From Caulobacteraceae bacterium (lineage in GTDB: Bacteria > Pseudomonadota > Alphaproteobacteria > Caulobacterales > Caulobacteraceae): a stretch of DNA of 34,273 nucleotides. The translations under genes were made by a program, and so were the position numbers. Below the pieces are notes generated by a model. That model did no database searches and was not told where the DNA came from. It saw only the letters and a program-made list of their open reading frames with translations. The stretch covers positions 1-34,273 of the forward strand of contig JANYFU010000043.1 of the NCBI GenBank assembly GCA_025359665.1, written 5' to 3'. This document shows, in pieces, positions 1-9,224 of the stretch. Every line of letters starts with the position of its first letter. Position 1 is the first letter of the stretch.

Positions 1-761
1 TAAAGCGTCGTCCAGTCGGCGACCACGCCCGAGAGATCGGCAAAATAGTCGACGTCGTCACCCGGCACCGGCAGATCGAGCATCCGGCGGTCGAGGAACA
101 CCGCCGACTCGCCGGTCTGCGCCAGCACGATGAACTCATGGGACAGATCGCCCCCGATCGGCCCGGTCTCAGCCCGCATCGGCACCGCCTGGAGACCCAT
201 GCGTTTGAAGGCGCGCAGATAGGCGACGAACATACGATTGTAAGCCGCCTTGGCATATTCTTCATTAATATCAAAAGAATATGCGTCTTTCATGAGAAAT
301 TCCCGGCCGCGCATCACCCCGAAACGAGGGCGCTGCTCATCGCGGAACTTCCATTGGATATGATAGAGGTTCTTGGGCAATTCCTTGTAGCTCTTTACAT
401 AGGCCCGGAAGATTTCGGTGATCATCTCCTCGTTGGTGGGTCCGTAGAGCAGCTCGCGGTCGTGCCGGTCGGTGATCCGCAGCATCTCCGCGCCATAGTC
501 GTCATACCGCCCGCTCTCCCGCCACAGGTCGGCGAGCTGCAGCGTCGGCATCAACACCTCGACGGCGCCGGCTCGGTCCATCTCTTCGCGGACGATCTGT
601 TCGACCTTCTTGAGCACGCGAAAGCCCAACGGCAGCCATGCATAAATGCCGGCGGCTTCCTGGCGCAGCATGCCGGCGCGCAGCATCAGCCGGTGCGAGG
701 TGATCTGGGCCTCGGCGGGATTCTGTTTCAGGACAGGCAGGAAGTAGCGCGACAGGCGCAT
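1..761 (-). CDS. proS: Prolyl-tRNA synthetase, N-terminal part (cut by window edge)
   Basis: Class II aminoacyl-tRNA synthetase that charges tRNA-Pro in the cytoplasm. Read on the minus strand from the ATG at 761, the frame stays open for 253 codons to the window edge, so the C-terminal part is missing. The track does not list it because no stop lies inside. The start [18 protein letters not shown], the [10 protein letters not shown] stretch, [25 protein letters not shown] (class II motif 2 region) and [17 protein letters not shown] identify ProRS. The segment after motif 2 is short, which fits the alphaproteobacterial ProRS type with little or no editing insertion (known family feature; the rest cannot be checked here). 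It is the last visible gene of the birA-to-proS run and starts 27 bp after the DUF1467 gene. Confidence 0.95.
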   Translation of the reverse strand, partial: MRLSRYFLPVLKQNPAEAQITSHRLMLRAGMLRQEAAGIYAWLPLGFRVLKKVEQIVREEMDRAGAVEVLMPTLQLADLWRESGRYDDYGAEMLRITDRHDRELLYGPTNEEMITEIFRAYVKSYKELPKNLYHIQWKFRDEQRPRFGVMRGREFLMKDAYSFDINEEYAKAAYNRMFVAYLRAFKRMGLQAVPMRAETGPIGGDLSHEFIVLAQTGESAVFLDRRMLDLPVPGDDVDYFADLSGVVADWTTL

Positions 762-788
762 GATCGGAAAATCCTAGAGCGGAAACGT

Positions 789-1049
789 TCAGCGAGAGCC
801 GGGTATGTTCGGCAGCGTGATGAGATGGAAGCGCAGAACCGCCCAGAGGATGGCGAACAGGATCGCCGAAACCCAGCTGGTGGTGATGAACTTCTTCTTG
901 AGATTGGGATTGACCGGCGAGGACGGGTCACCGCCCCCCGGCACCGGAATGCCCTCCTCCGCATGGCTGCGCACGCCGAGCGGCAGTATGGCGAACAGCG
1001 TCGTCCACCAGATGGTCAGATAGATGGCTATGCCGGCTTCAATGCTCAT
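789..1049 (-). CDS. DUF1467 family small membrane protein
   Basis: An 86-aa protein with two predicted membrane helices (about residues 6-27 and 57-78) joined by a Gly/Pro-rich loop containing GIPVPGGGDPSSPVNPNLKKK. The layout and the Pro-rich loop match the alphaproteobacterial DUF1467 family, whose function is unknown. The track's 208-aa version runs out of frame through mce. The true start is the ATG at 1049, whose A is also the last base of the mce stop codon (TGATG, 1-nt overlap). This implies translational coupling to mce. proS follows 27 bp downstream. An inner-membrane location is inferred from the helices; I cannot assign a biochemical role. Confidence 0.85.
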   Translation of the reverse strand: MSIEAGIAIYLTIWWTTLFAILPLGVRSHAEEGIPVPGGGDPSSPVNPNLKKKFITTSWVSAILFAILWAVLRFHLITLPNIPGSR

Positions 1050-1468
1050 CAGTGACCCGTGGGCTCGGCCATCAGCTCGATCAGCACGCCACCCATATCC
1101 TTGGGATGCAGGAAGATCACCGGCACACCGTGCGCGCCGATCCGCGGCTCGCCCGTTCCCAGCACCGTGGCGCCCTTGGCGCGCATGTCGTCGCGGGCGG
1201 CGATGATGTCGGGCACTTCGAAACACACGTGATGCTGGCCTCCCCGGGGGTTCTTGGCCAGGAAGCCATGGATCGGCGAGGCCTCGCCATAGGGTTCGAT
1301 CAGCTCGATCTGAGCGTTGGGAAGTTCCACGAACGACACCCAGACCCCTTGTTCCGGCAGGGCCTTTTTGGCGGTTACCGATGTGGCGCCCAGAATATCC
1401 ACGTAGAGCTTCCACGACTCTTCGATCGACGGGGTGGCGACGCCCACGTGGTTCAGCTTTCCGATCAT
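1049..1468 (-). CDS. mce: Methylmalonyl-CoA epimerase
   Basis: A 139-aa vicinal-oxygen-chelate protein predicted to interconvert (S)- and (R)-methylmalonyl-CoA, a step between propionyl-CoA carboxylase and methylmalonyl-CoA mutase. It begins MIGKLNHVGVATPS, with the N-terminal metal-ligand His in NHVG. It carries GGQHHVCFEV (second His) and ends with FLHPKDMGGVLIELMAE (metal-ligand Glu). Length is normal for the family (about 135-150 aa). It lies 42 bp downstream of rnj on the same strand and overlaps the DUF1467 start by one base. Glyoxalases share the fold, but the HHVCFEV and HPKDMGGVLIEL stretches favour the epimerase. Confidence 0.93.
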   Translation of the reverse strand: MIGKLNHVGVATPSIEESWKLYVDILGATSVTAKKALPEQGVWVSFVELPNAQIELIEPYGEASPIHGFLAKNPRGGQHHVCFEVPDIIAARDDMRAKGATVLGTGEPRIGAHGVPVIFLHPKDMGGVLIELMAEPTGH

Positions 1469-1510
1469 CTCAAGGTTCCTTCCCGACGTTCTGGCGGCTT
1501 GTCCGATGGC

Positions 1511-3229
1511 TTATAGCCTCAGGACCGTGGTCTCCACCACCGGTCGGCGCTTCCAGATCCGGAACGCCGCCTTCTTCAGGGCACGGGACAACGCCGCTTC
1601 GACACTGTGGTCGTCTTCCCGATCGTCGGCCGACAAACGAAACAGGGCGTCCTTGGCTTCCTGGGCTAGGTCGTCGTGAGCCTCGTCGATCGGATAGTCC
1701 TTGCCGGCCGGCATGCCGATCGAGCGCACCTGCGGCCCGGACGCCAGCTTGCTCCGCCCGTCCAGCGCCACGCTTACCATCAAGACGCCATTGGTGGCGG
1801 CATGGCGGCGTTCGCGCAGGGCGTCGCCGTTTTCCGCCGTAACCACGCCAGCGTCGATATACAGCCGGCCCGAGGGCACCTCGTCGATGATCCCTGGCGC
1901 GCCCGGCGCCAGGCGGACCATATCGCCATTTCGCGGGGCGACGGCATGGGTCACCTGCAGGTCCTTGGCGAAAGCCGCGTGCTCAAGAAGATGACGCCGC
2001 TCGCCGTGGGTCGGGACCGCGATGTGCGGCCGGGCCCATTGATACATCCGCTTGAGCTCATCTCGGCACGGGTGGCCGGAGACGTGAATGCCGGGGTGAT
2101 CGCGTTCGGTGTAGAGTCGCACGCCCAGGTCGGCGAGTTTGTTCTGCATATTGCGGATCGGGATCTCATTCCCGGGGATAATCCGCGAGGAAAACACGCA
2201 GGAATCACCCTTGCCCAGCTTTACGTGGGGGTGACTACCGTCCGCCATACGCGACAACGCCGCCCTCACCTCACCCTGGCTGCCGGTGCACAGATAGAGG
2301 ATCTGGTTGTCGGGAAAGTGCCGCGCCTCGGCGTCCGAGATGAACGGTCCGACCCCCTCCAGCAAGCCGACCGACCGCGCCGCCTGGGACATACGGATCA
2401 TCGAGCGGCCCACCAGGCAGACGCGGCGGCCGTTGGCCTCCGCCGCCCGGATGATGGTGTCCATGCGGGCCACGTTGGACGCGAAACAGGCGGCCGCCAC
2501 CTTGCCCTTCAGCTGCCCAATCAGCGTGTTCAGCGTGACCCGTACGTCAGCCTCGGAGCCGGCTTCGCCATCCACGAATACATTGGTGCTGTCGCAGACC
2601 ATGGCCAGGATGCCCTCGTCGCCCAACTGTCGAATAGCGGCCTCGTCGGTGACCGGCCCGGTCAGCGGGTCGGGATCGATCTTCCAGTCGCCGGTGTGCA
2701 GCACCGTTCCGAGCGGCGTACGGATCGCCACGCCGTTCGGCTCCGGGATCGAGTGGGTCAGGGTTAGCAGGGTCAGTTCGAACGGCCCCAGTGTGAAGGT
2801 CCCGCTCAGTGGGATTTCCGTGATCGGCGCCTTGTCGAGCAGGCCCTTTTCCCGCAGCTTTTCGCGCAGCAGGAAAGCGGTGAACGGGGTCGCGTAGAGC
2901 GGCGCCTTGAGGCGTGGCCACAACCAGGCGACCGCGCCGATATGATCTTCGTGGGCATGAGTCAGAACGATGCCCAGGATGTCCTTGGCGTATTCCTCGA
3001 TGAAGGTCGGATCGGGCAGGATAAGCTCGACGCCCGGCGTGGTCTGGTCGCCGAAGGTCACGCCCAGATCGACCACGATCCACTTGCGGGCGTGAGGCGG
3101 TCCAAAGCCATACAGATTGAAATTCATCCCGATCTCGTTCGATCCACCGAGGGGAAGGAAGACGAGTTCGGCGCCAGATTCAGCGTGCCGAGGCTCAGCG
3201 TATCTGGGATTCGCGTTTCTGATGGTCAT
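1511..3229 (-). CDS. rnj: Ribonuclease J
   Basis: A 572-aa metallo-beta-lactamase/beta-CASP nuclease that acts in cytoplasmic RNA processing and decay (family endo- and 5'-3' exonuclease). The core metal motif HAHEDHIGA (His91, His93, Asp95, His96) is present, as are the downstream HTGDWKID and beta-CASP stretches such as [16 protein letters not shown] and [17 protein letters not shown]. The length matches bacterial RNase J (about 550-600 aa). The ATG at 3229 overlaps the coaX stop in an ATGA junction (3226-3229), fixing the start and showing coupling to coaX. It belongs to the birA-coaX-rnj-mce run. The fit is to RNase J rather than tRNase Z because of the beta-CASP domain and C-terminal extension. 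Confidence 0.95.
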   Translation of the reverse strand: MTIRNANPRYAEPRHAESGAELVFLPLGGSNEIGMNFNLYGFGPPHARKWIVVDLGVTFGDQTTPGVELILPDPTFIEEYAKDILGIVLTHAHEDHIGAVAWLWPRLKAPLYATPFTAFLLREKLREKGLLDKAPITEIPLSGTFTLGPFELTLLTLTHSIPEPNGVAIRTPLGTVLHTGDWKIDPDPLTGPVTDEAAIRQLGDEGILAMVCDSTNVFVDGEAGSEADVRVTLNTLIGQLKGKVAAACFASNVARMDTIIRAAEANGRRVCLVGRSMIRMSQAARSVGLLEGVGPFISDAEARHFPDNQILYLCTGSQGEVRAALSRMADGSHPHVKLGKGDSCVFSSRIIPGNEIPIRNMQNKLADLGVRLYTERDHPGIHVSGHPCRDELKRMYQWARPHIAVPTHGERRHLLEHAAFAKDLQVTHAVAPRNGDMVRLAPGAPGIIDEVPSGRLYIDAGVVTAENGDALRERRHAATNGVLMVSVALDGRSKLASGPQVRSIGMPAGKDYPIDEAHDDLAQEAKDALFRLSADDREDDHSVEAALSRALKKAAFRIWKRRPVVETTVLRL

Positions 3230-4005
3230 TGTCCGGAAAGCTTGGTGTTGCGCCGAAAGATCTCGAGCAGGCCAAGAATGGTCAGGTCGTGATCGAAGTG
3301 GTCAATGGCGGTGGTGGCGCCATCGAACAGCGAGGCGATGCCGCCGGTGCCGATCACCGTCATCGGCGCATGATACTCGGCTTTGATCCGGGTGATGAGC
3401 CCCTCGATCAGCGAGACATAACCCCAGAACACCCCGGCCTGCATCGCCTCAACGGTATCCTTGCCGATGATGTGGGCCGGCTTCTGAATCGCCACCCGCG
3501 GCAGACGGGCGGCGGCCTCGTGGAGGGCCTGCATCGACAGATTGATGCCCGGAGCGATAGCGCCGCCCTCGAAAGCCCCGTCCTCGCCCACCACGTCGAA
3601 TGTCGTCGCCGTTCCCGAGTCGACGATCAGCAGCGCGCCTGGATAGGTGATGTGGGCGCCGACCGCGTTGACCAGCCGGTCGGCCCCCGCCTCCGAGGGT
3701 TTCTGGATGCGGATCGCGATGCCAAGGTCGACGTTCTCACCGACGATCATCGGCTCGACGCCCAGATATCGGCGCGCCAGGTTTCTCAGGTTGAACACCG
3801 ACTGAGGCACCACGCTGGAGACGATACAGGCGTCGATGTGGGTGAGCGACAAGTCCGCCATGGTCAGAAGTTGCGACAGCCAGACGGCGTACTCGTCAGC
3901 CGTGCGCGAAGCCTCGGTCGCCGCCCGCCACTGGGCAATCCAGGCCTTGCCGTCGTGGACGGCGAACAGGGTGTTGGTATTGCCTTGTTCAATGGCCAGA
4001 AGCAT
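3226..4005 (-). CDS. coaX: Type III pantothenate kinase
   Basis: A 259-aa ASKHA-fold kinase catalysing the first committed step of CoA synthesis (pantothenate to 4'-phosphopantothenate), cytoplasmic. Diagnostic stretches are [12 protein letters not shown] (phosphate-1 motif), [15 protein letters not shown], and [11 protein letters not shown] (phosphate-2 motif). The ORF in the track starts 15 residues earlier, but the extension [15 protein letters not shown] has no family match and the normal N-terminus is MLLAI. Residue 6 is Glu, where most CoaX proteins have the catalytic Asp of DxGNT; I recall the same Glu in Caulobacter CoaX, so it is probably a clade variant rather than a defect. The gene lies 86 bp downstream of birA and overlaps rnj by 4 nt. 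Confidence 0.95.
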   Translation of the reverse strand: MLLAIEQGNTNTLFAVHDGKAWIAQWRAATEASRTADEYAVWLSQLLTMADLSLTHIDACIVSSVVPQSVFNLRNLARRYLGVEPMIVGENVDLGIAIRIQKPSEAGADRLVNAVGAHITYPGALLIVDSGTATTFDVVGEDGAFEGGAIAPGINLSMQALHEAAARLPRVAIQKPAHIIGKDTVEAMQAGVFWGYVSLIEGLITRIKAEYHAPMTVIGTGGIASLFDGATTAIDHFDHDLTILGLLEIFRRNTKLSGQ

Positions 4006-4091
4006 TGGAATCCTGCGGCGTGGCGCGAAGCGAAAGGCGGCCCTATACACGCCAGCGGGGCGGACGTCTTTCTAGAACAACAGGCGGCCGG

Positions 4092-4829
4092 CTAGAAGAA
4101 CACGTCGCCGGCGGTGATCCGTCGGATATTCCCGTCATCCAGTCGAAGACGAAGCGCGCCGTCGGCGTCCAGGCCCTCGGCAATGCCTCTCACCGTTTCC
4201 CCGGTCAGGTGGGCTGAGCAAGGCTCGCCCAGGCCGAAGGCGCGCCGGGTCCAGGCGGCCGCGATGGGACCAAAACCCTCGCTCTCCCAAAGCGCGCGCC
4301 ACCGTTCGAAAGCCGGCGAAAGCACGTCGAGAGCCCGCCGGGGCGTCGGCGGCGACCCGTCCATGTGATCGGCCAGGCAGGTCACCGGTCGATTAACATC
4401 CGGGGCACGGGACAGGTTCACCCCGCAACCCACGGCCAACCACAAACCCTCCGGTCCCAAAGAGCCGGACTCAACCAGGATGCCGGCCGTCTTGCGGCCT
4501 TCGATCATGGGGTCGTTGGGCCACTTCAGCTTGACCAGCGCAGGCGGCGCGAAGGCGGCGGCCAGATCGGCCACGGCCAGGGCGGCGACGAACGAAACCT
4601 GCGCCGCCTCGCCCGGAGGCTTCGAGGTGGTGAACAGATAAGTGGCGGCCAGGTTACCCTCACCGGTCTCCCAGGCCCGGCCCCGGCGACCCCGACCCTG
4701 GTGCTGCCGCAGCGCCGTTATCCACACCGGTCCCGCCTCGTGCGCCTCGGCCAGACGGCGGGCCTCGGCGTTAGTGGAATCGATGTCGTCGAAGGCGATG
4801 ATACGCGGAGACTCAGCCATCGCGGCCAT
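4092..4829 (-). CDS. birA: Biotin--[acetyl-CoA-carboxylase] ligase
   Basis: A 245-aa biotin protein ligase that activates biotin to biotinyl-AMP and attaches it to carboxylase carrier domains. The catalytic signature RQHQGRGRRGRAWETGEGN and the biotin-pocket stretch KLKWPNDPMIEGRKTAGILVES are clear. There is no N-terminal helix-turn-helix, so this is a monofunctional ligase and not a repressor. Two starts are possible: ATG 4829 (MAAMAESP, 17-nt overlap with the DUF885 gene) or ATG 4820 (MAESP, 8-nt overlap). No good Shine-Dalgarno site decides between them. It heads the birA-coaX-rnj-mce housekeeping run. The overlap with the DUF885 gene means it is now probably co-transcribed with that gene. 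Confidence 0.93.
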   Translation of the reverse strand: MAAMAESPRIIAFDDIDSTNAEARRLAEAHEAGPVWITALRQHQGRGRRGRAWETGEGNLAATYLFTTSKPPGEAAQVSFVAALAVADLAAAFAPPALVKLKWPNDPMIEGRKTAGILVESGSLGPEGLWLAVGCGVNLSRAPDVNRPVTCLADHMDGSPPTPRRALDVLSPAFERWRALWESEGFGPIAAAWTRRAFGLGEPCSAHLTGETVRGIAEGLDADGALRLRLDDGNIRRITAGDVFF

Positions 4830-6582
4830 ACGGCGAAGGGCCGCCGTCGGCGATGAAGCGATCGATGCGGGCCGTCAGCACCGGCATTGGAACCGAACCC
4901 AGCTGGAGCACGGTGTCGTGAAAGGCCCGGATGTCGAACCCGGCGCCCAGAGCGGCCTCTGATTTTCGACGGGCCTCGAGGATGGTCATCTGTCCCAGAT
5001 AGTAGGCCAGGGACTGGCCCGGCCAGGCGATATAGCGATCGACCTCGGTGCCGATCTCATGTTCCGATAGCGCGGTGTTGTCGGCCAGATAGGCCAGCGC
5101 CCGTTCCCGCGACCAGCCCTGGGTATGGACGCCGGTGTCGACCACCAGCCGCGCCGCCCGCCACGCCTGATAGCTGAGCATGCCGAAGCGGTCATAAGGG
5201 CTCTCATACATCCCCATCTCTTCGCCCAACCGTTCGCAGTAGAGGGCCCAACCCTCGCCGAACGCCGAGATATAAGTCTCGCGGCGGAAGGCCGGCAGGC
5301 TGGCGTTCTCCTCGGCCAGCGGCATCTGGAAGGCGTGACCGGGCGCCGATTCGTGCAGAGTCAGAGCCGTCAGTGCATAGAGCGGGCGCGATGGCAGATT
5401 ATAGGTGTTGACCAGATAGACCCCCGGTCCGCCCCGGCCGGCGGTGTAGAACGGCGCGATATCGTCGGGCACCGGTACGATGGCGAACCGCCGCCTGGGC
5501 AAACGCCCGAACCAGTCGCCAGCCTTGCCATCGAAGGTCTTGGCGATCCACGCCGCCCGGTCGAGCAGCGCCTGGGGCGTGGTCACATAGAACCTTGGAT
5601 CGGCGCGCAGGTGTTTGAGAAACGCTCCAAGGTCGCCCTCGAATTTCACCTCGGACCGCACCGTCTCCATCCGGCCCCGGATCAGGGCCATCTCGGACAG
5701 GCCCAGCGCGTGGATGCGCTCGGGCGTCCATTCCAGGGTGGTGAATTCCTTGATCTTGGACTGATAATATTCCCGTCCACCCGGCAGGGAATCGGCGTCC
5801 AGAGCCTCGCGGGCGCCGGGAATATAGCTGGTCCTCAGAAACCCCAGCAGCTCGCGGTGCGCGGGGATCACCGCTTCGTTGATGGCAGCGACGCCCCGGG
5901 CGCGAAGCTCGGCGGCTAGAGCTGGCGAGAATCCGGCTGGCATGGTCTGGAACGGCTTGAAATACACCGTGGCTTCCGGTGAAGCCGCGTCCGCCACCGA
6001 GGCGACCGACAGGTCCCTCCCCTTCAAGGTCACCTTGGGCGGCGTGAAGCCGCGGACCAGACCCGCGCGCATATTGGCGATCTGGTCGCTAAAATAGCGC
6101 GGATAGCACCGCAAACGGGCGATATAGTTGCGGTAGTCGGCCTCGGTATGGAACGTCCGGCGCGACACGCCGGTCAGGTCGCTCCAGAACGCGCTGTCGC
6201 TATTGACCGGCTTTTCCCAGTCTCGCCAGACCTGGGCGGTGATCAGCACATCGATCTGGGCGGTGTAGACGGCGTAGTTTATCCGATCCTCCGAATCGAG
6301 CCCCGCCGGGTCGATCGCCGCCAGCCGGGCGCGCACGTCACGCCAATAGGCCAGCCGGCGCTCCTGGGCGGCCGGACTCTCGTCCGGCAAGAAGGACGGA
6401 ATCGGCTTCCTGGGGTCCTCCTCGTCAGGATACTGCGCGTCGCGCCAGGACCATTCGGCCGAATACAAAGCCTTGAACGTCTGGCCGGTTGCGGAGTCAC
6501 CAGTGGCGCGGGCCAACGCCGGAACGGCCAACGCGGCGACCGGCAATGTGCCGGCGAATATCCGGCGGGTGACCTCGACCAA
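4813..6582 (-). CDS. DUF885 family secreted protein, putative metallohydrolase
   Basis: A DUF885-family protein of about 589 aa. The motif LHESAPGHAFQ (His410-Glu411...His416 from my start) is the family's putative zinc-binding/peptidase-like motif; substrates of most members are unknown. The track's ATG at 6786 adds about 68 residues with no protein-like character. I prefer the TTG at 6582, which has GGAG 8 nt upstream and gives the N-terminus MVEVTRRIFAGTLPVAALAVPALARA. This is a signal peptide with a TRRxF twin-arginine-like motif, implying export. The gene overlaps birA downstream and is divergent from an AraC-type regulator. Both are probably accessory to the nuo/birA block. Family call is firm; the exact start and enzyme activity are inference. 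Confidence 0.8.
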   Translation of the reverse strand: MVEVTRRIFAGTLPVAALAVPALARATGDSATGQTFKALYSAEWSWRDAQYPDEEDPRKPIPSFLPDESPAAQERRLAYWRDVRARLAAIDPAGLDSEDRINYAVYTAQIDVLITAQVWRDWEKPVNSDSAFWSDLTGVSRRTFHTEADYRNYIARLRCYPRYFSDQIANMRAGLVRGFTPPKVTLKGRDLSVASVADAASPEATVYFKPFQTMPAGFSPALAAELRARGVAAINEAVIPAHRELLGFLRTSYIPGAREALDADSLPGGREYYQSKIKEFTTLEWTPERIHALGLSEMALIRGRMETVRSEVKFEGDLGAFLKHLRADPRFYVTTPQALLDRAAWIAKTFDGKAGDWFGRLPRRRFAIVPVPDDIAPFYTAGRGGPGVYLVNTYNLPSRPLYALTALTLHESAPGHAFQMPLAEENASLPAFRRETYISAFGEGWALYCERLGEEMGMYESPYDRFGMLSYQAWRAARLVVDTGVHTQGWSRERALAYLADNTALSEHEIGTEVDRYIAWPGQSLAYYLGQMTILEARRKSEAALGAGFDIRAFHDTVLQLGSVPMPVLTARIDRFIADGGPSPYGRDG

Positions 6583-6822
6583 TTCCAGCACTCCAAAGGA
6601 CCGGGCGCCAGGCGCCGTTGGCGTGGTCAATACAGGGAGAGGGGCAACGTTCGCTATCCCCCTTCCAAGGTAACCCCAATTGGGCCGGCTTGACCTGGAA
6701 TTTGGCGCGTTTGGCCAGTCGCTAGGCGGCGGTGTTTGAAGGCATTCGAGGTCGTCGGGATAGGCGGTTGAGAAAATACGATCCATGCTCTAGCGTCCGC
6801 ACTATCTTCGCAATCGTCCAGG
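6583..6822. promoter_or_regulatory. Divergent intergenic region between DUF885 gene and AraC-type gene
   Basis: A 240-bp non-coding stretch that must hold the promoters of both divergent genes. I see a perfect 10-bp palindrome CCCAATTGGG at 6675-6684 and GGCGCC repeats near 6605-6620, but no convincing -35/-10 pair on either strand. It is a natural place for binding by the adjacent AraC-type regulator; that is inference only. Confidence 0.4.
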
Positions 6823-7752
6823 ATGGTCATGGACCCGCTTTCCGATGTGCTGTCGCTGCTCAAGCCGCGCAGCTATATGTTCCGAGGCATCGATGTGGGT
6901 GGGCAATGGTCGATCCATTTTCCCCAGTCCGACGGTATCAAATGCTACGCGGTGATTTCCGGCGAGTGCTGGCTGTGCCTGGAGGGCGTTTCCGACGCGG
7001 TGCGCCTTACAGCCGGGGACTGCTTTCTGTTGCCAAGAGGGCTCGCCTTTCGCCTCGCCAGCGACACGACCCTGACGCCCATCGACGCCAAGAGCTTCAT
7101 TTCCAGCGCGCGAGAGGGTGGCGTCGCTTGCTTTAACGGTGGGGGAGATTGCTTTGGCATCGGCGGCTACTTCGCTTTCGCCGGAGATCATGCCGATATC
7201 CTGCTGGGCGTGTTGCCGCCTATCATTCATATCCGCAATGAAGCGGACAAGGCCGCCCTGCGCTGGTGTCTCGAACGGCTTATGCAGGAACTGAGCGACC
7301 CGCGGCCGGGCGGCGCGCTGATCGCCGAGCACCTCGCTCACATGCTGCTGGTTCAGGCCTTGCGGCTGCACATGGCAGAGGGGGCGAGTGGTGGCATCGG
7401 GTGGCTGTTCGCCCTGGCGGACAAACAGATGCGGGCGGCTATCGGCGCCATGCACGCCGATCCGGCGCATCGTTGGACACTGCAGGCGCTGGCGGAGCGT
7501 GCCGGCATGTCGCGATCGGCCTTTTCCCTGAAATTCAAGGAGACGGTCGGAGCCTCCCCGATGGAGTATCTGACACGCTGGCGAATGCTGCTGGCGGGAG
7601 ACAGGCTGACGAATTCCAACGATCCCATTTCCGTCATCGCGCCGTCACTGGGCTACGACTCCGAAAGCGCCTTCAGCACCGCCTTCAAAAGGGTGATGGA
7701 TTGCTCGCCGCGGCGATATGCTCGCGGCCGGTCCGAACTCGAACCCGCCTAG
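6823..7752 (+). CDS. AraC family transcriptional regulator with cupin domain
   Basis: A 309-aa DNA-binding regulator. Residues about 8-190 form a cupin-like sensor domain (AraC_binding/Cupin_6 type; YAVISGECWLCLEGV and RLTAGDCFLLPRG). Residues about 205-305 form the tandem helix-turn-helix AraC/XylS domain, with WTLQALAERAGMSRSAFSLKFKETVGASPMEYLTRWRM and the second helix pair ending GYDSESAFSTAFKRVMDCSPRRYARG. The start may be the third codon (ATG 6829), which has AGGA at a better distance. It is divergent from the DUF885 gene and convergent with nuoN. Related regulators often control neighbouring enzyme genes, so the DUF885 gene is its likeliest target; the effector is unknown. Confidence 0.9.
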   Translation: MVMDPLSDVLSLLKPRSYMFRGIDVGGQWSIHFPQSDGIKCYAVISGECWLCLEGVSDAVRLTAGDCFLLPRGLAFRLASDTTLTPIDAKSFISSAREGGVACFNGGGDCFGIGGYFAFAGDHADILLGVLPPIIHIRNEADKAALRWCLERLMQELSDPRPGGALIAEHLAHMLLVQALRLHMAEGASGGIGWLFALADKQMRAAIGAMHADPAHRWTLQALAERAGMSRSAFSLKFKETVGASPMEYLTRWRMLLAGDRLTNSNDPISVIAPSLGYDSESAFSTAFKRVMDCSPRRYARGRSELEPA

Positions 7753-7787
7753 CCCGAGCTAAGGCCGATCGGGGCGTCGATGGGCTA
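7750..7787. terminator. Inverted repeat between convergent araC-type gene and nuoN
   Basis: TAGCCC (7750-7755) and GGGCTA (7782-7787) form an inverted repeat that contains both stop codons of the convergent genes; the spacer includes a smaller GCC-GATC-GGGGC structure. No T-tract follows on either strand, so it would be at best a weak bidirectional terminator or an mRNA 3'-end stabiliser. Confidence 0.25.
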
Positions 7788-9218
7788 TCGCGCCGATAAG
7801 GCCACCGCAGCGGCCTGGGCCAGCGGATCGAGATAGATCAAAGCGATCAGCACCACCGGCAGGGCGAAAAGCGCCGCGCCATAGGTGACCAGCCTGGCCT
7901 CCATGGGCGGGGCGTCGGTGACGCCCGGGCTCGGGTCAAGCCACATCACCTTGATAAGCCGCAGATAGTAGAAAGCGGCCACCACGCTGCCGACCAGGGC
8001 CGCCACGGCGACCGGCGCCAGACCCGCTCCGGCGGCGGCCTTGAATACATAGTATTTGCCCCAAAGCCCGCTGATCGGCGGCAGCCCGATGCCCGAAAGG
8101 GCGAAGACGGTCATCGAGATGGCCAGCGCCGGCCTCTCCTTCACCAGGCCGGCAAAATCGGCGATGGACTCCATCGGCTTGCCGCCGCGCGAAAGCGCCG
8201 CGAGGCAGGCGAAGAATCCGGTTACATCAACCACATAGAGCACCATGAACATCAGCATCGACTGAATGCCGCTCGCTCCGCCAGCCGCCAAGCCGACAAG
8301 GGCATAGCCGATGCCGGCGATCGAGGAATAGGCCCAGAGGCGCTTAAGGTTGCTTTGGGCCAGACCGGCGAAGGCGCCGATAGCCACGGACAACAGGGCC
8401 ATAACCACCAGAATCTGTCGCCACTGGCCCACGGAGTCACCAAACGCTTGGCTCAATACCCGGGCCAGCAGCACCATAGCGGCCAGTTTCGGCGCCCCGG
8501 CGAAGAAGCCCACTACCGGCGTGGGAGCCCCCTCATATACGTCCGGTGTCCACATATGGAACGGCGCGGCGGACACTTTGAACGCTATGCCGGCGATCAC
8601 GAAAACCAGGCCAAACAGTGCGCCAAGACCAGCCCCGTGGCTCATGGCCGTAGCGATGACCTCGAAACGGGTCGAGCCGGCGAAGCCGTATACCAGCGAA
8701 GCGCCATAGAGTAGGATGCCCGAGGACAGGGCCCCAAGCACGAAATACTTCAGGCCGGCCTCGGAGGATTTCTCGTCGTCCTTGTGGAAAGCCGCGAGGA
8801 TGTAGAGCGCCAGCGACTGCAGTTCGATCGAGACATAGAGACTGATCAGGTCGCCTGCCGAGACCATCATGCCCATGCCCAGCGCCGCCAGCAGCACCAG
8901 GATCGGGAACTCGAAACGAGCCATGCCGCGCCGGGCGAACCAGCGCTCGCCCAGCGGAATCGCGGTCGCGCTGGCCAGATAGATCACCACCTTGGCGAGG
9001 GCGGAGCCCGCATCGGCGATCAAGCCGCCGGAAAAGGCCCGGCCATGGGGCCCAAAGGCGGCCGCGACCGAGGCGAGGATCAGGGTCGCCACGGCGGCGG
9101 CGGTGAATAGCGTGGTGGTGCGGGCTTGAAACGCGCCCCACGCCAGCATCGCCAAGGCGGAAATGGCGAGGATCAGTTCAGGGCCGGCCAAGGCCGCGGC
9201 GTTGGGAAAAGTCATCAC
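7785..9218 (-). CDS. nuoN: NADH-quinone oxidoreductase subunit N
   Basis: A 477-aa polytopic antiporter-like subunit of the complex I membrane arm, forming one of the proton channels. It has about 14 hydrophobic segments. Family stretches include LYVSIELQSLALYILAAFHKDDEKSSEAGLKYFVLGALSSGILLYGASLVYGF and HMWTPDVYEGAPTPVVGFFAGAPK. Length is normal. The second ATG (MTFPNAA) could equally be the start. It is the last gene of the operon, 6 bp after nuoM, and converges on the AraC-type gene. Confidence 0.97.
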   Translation of the reverse strand: MMTFPNAAALAGPELILAISALAMLAWGAFQARTTTLFTAAAVATLILASVAAAFGPHGRAFSGGLIADAGSALAKVVIYLASATAIPLGERWFARRGMARFEFPILVLLAALGMGMMVSAGDLISLYVSIELQSLALYILAAFHKDDEKSSEAGLKYFVLGALSSGILLYGASLVYGFAGSTRFEVIATAMSHGAGLGALFGLVFVIAGIAFKVSAAPFHMWTPDVYEGAPTPVVGFFAGAPKLAAMVLLARVLSQAFGDSVGQWRQILVVMALLSVAIGAFAGLAQSNLKRLWAYSSIAGIGYALVGLAAGGASGIQSMLMFMVLYVVDVTGFFACLAALSRGGKPMESIADFAGLVKERPALAISMTVFALSGIGLPPISGLWGKYYVFKAAAGAGLAPVAVAALVGSVVAAFYYLRLIKVMWLDPSPGVTDAPPMEARLVTYGAALFALPVVLIALIYLDPLAQAAAVALSAR

Positions 9219-9224
9219 GGCGCT

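Noticed and set aside
138-1055. Plus-strand 305-aa ORF
   Set aside because: It lies antisense to proS and the DUF1467 gene, is low-complexity His/Arg-rich, and has no family features; a shadow of GC-rich coding sequence.
789-1415. Minus-strand 208-aa ORF as a single protein
   Set aside because: Only its last 86 residues are protein-like (DUF1467); the rest is an alternative frame of mce.
6583-6786. N-terminal extension of the DUF885 protein from the ATG at 6786
   Set aside because: No signal-peptide or domain character; it would push the apparent signal peptide about 70 residues inside the protein.
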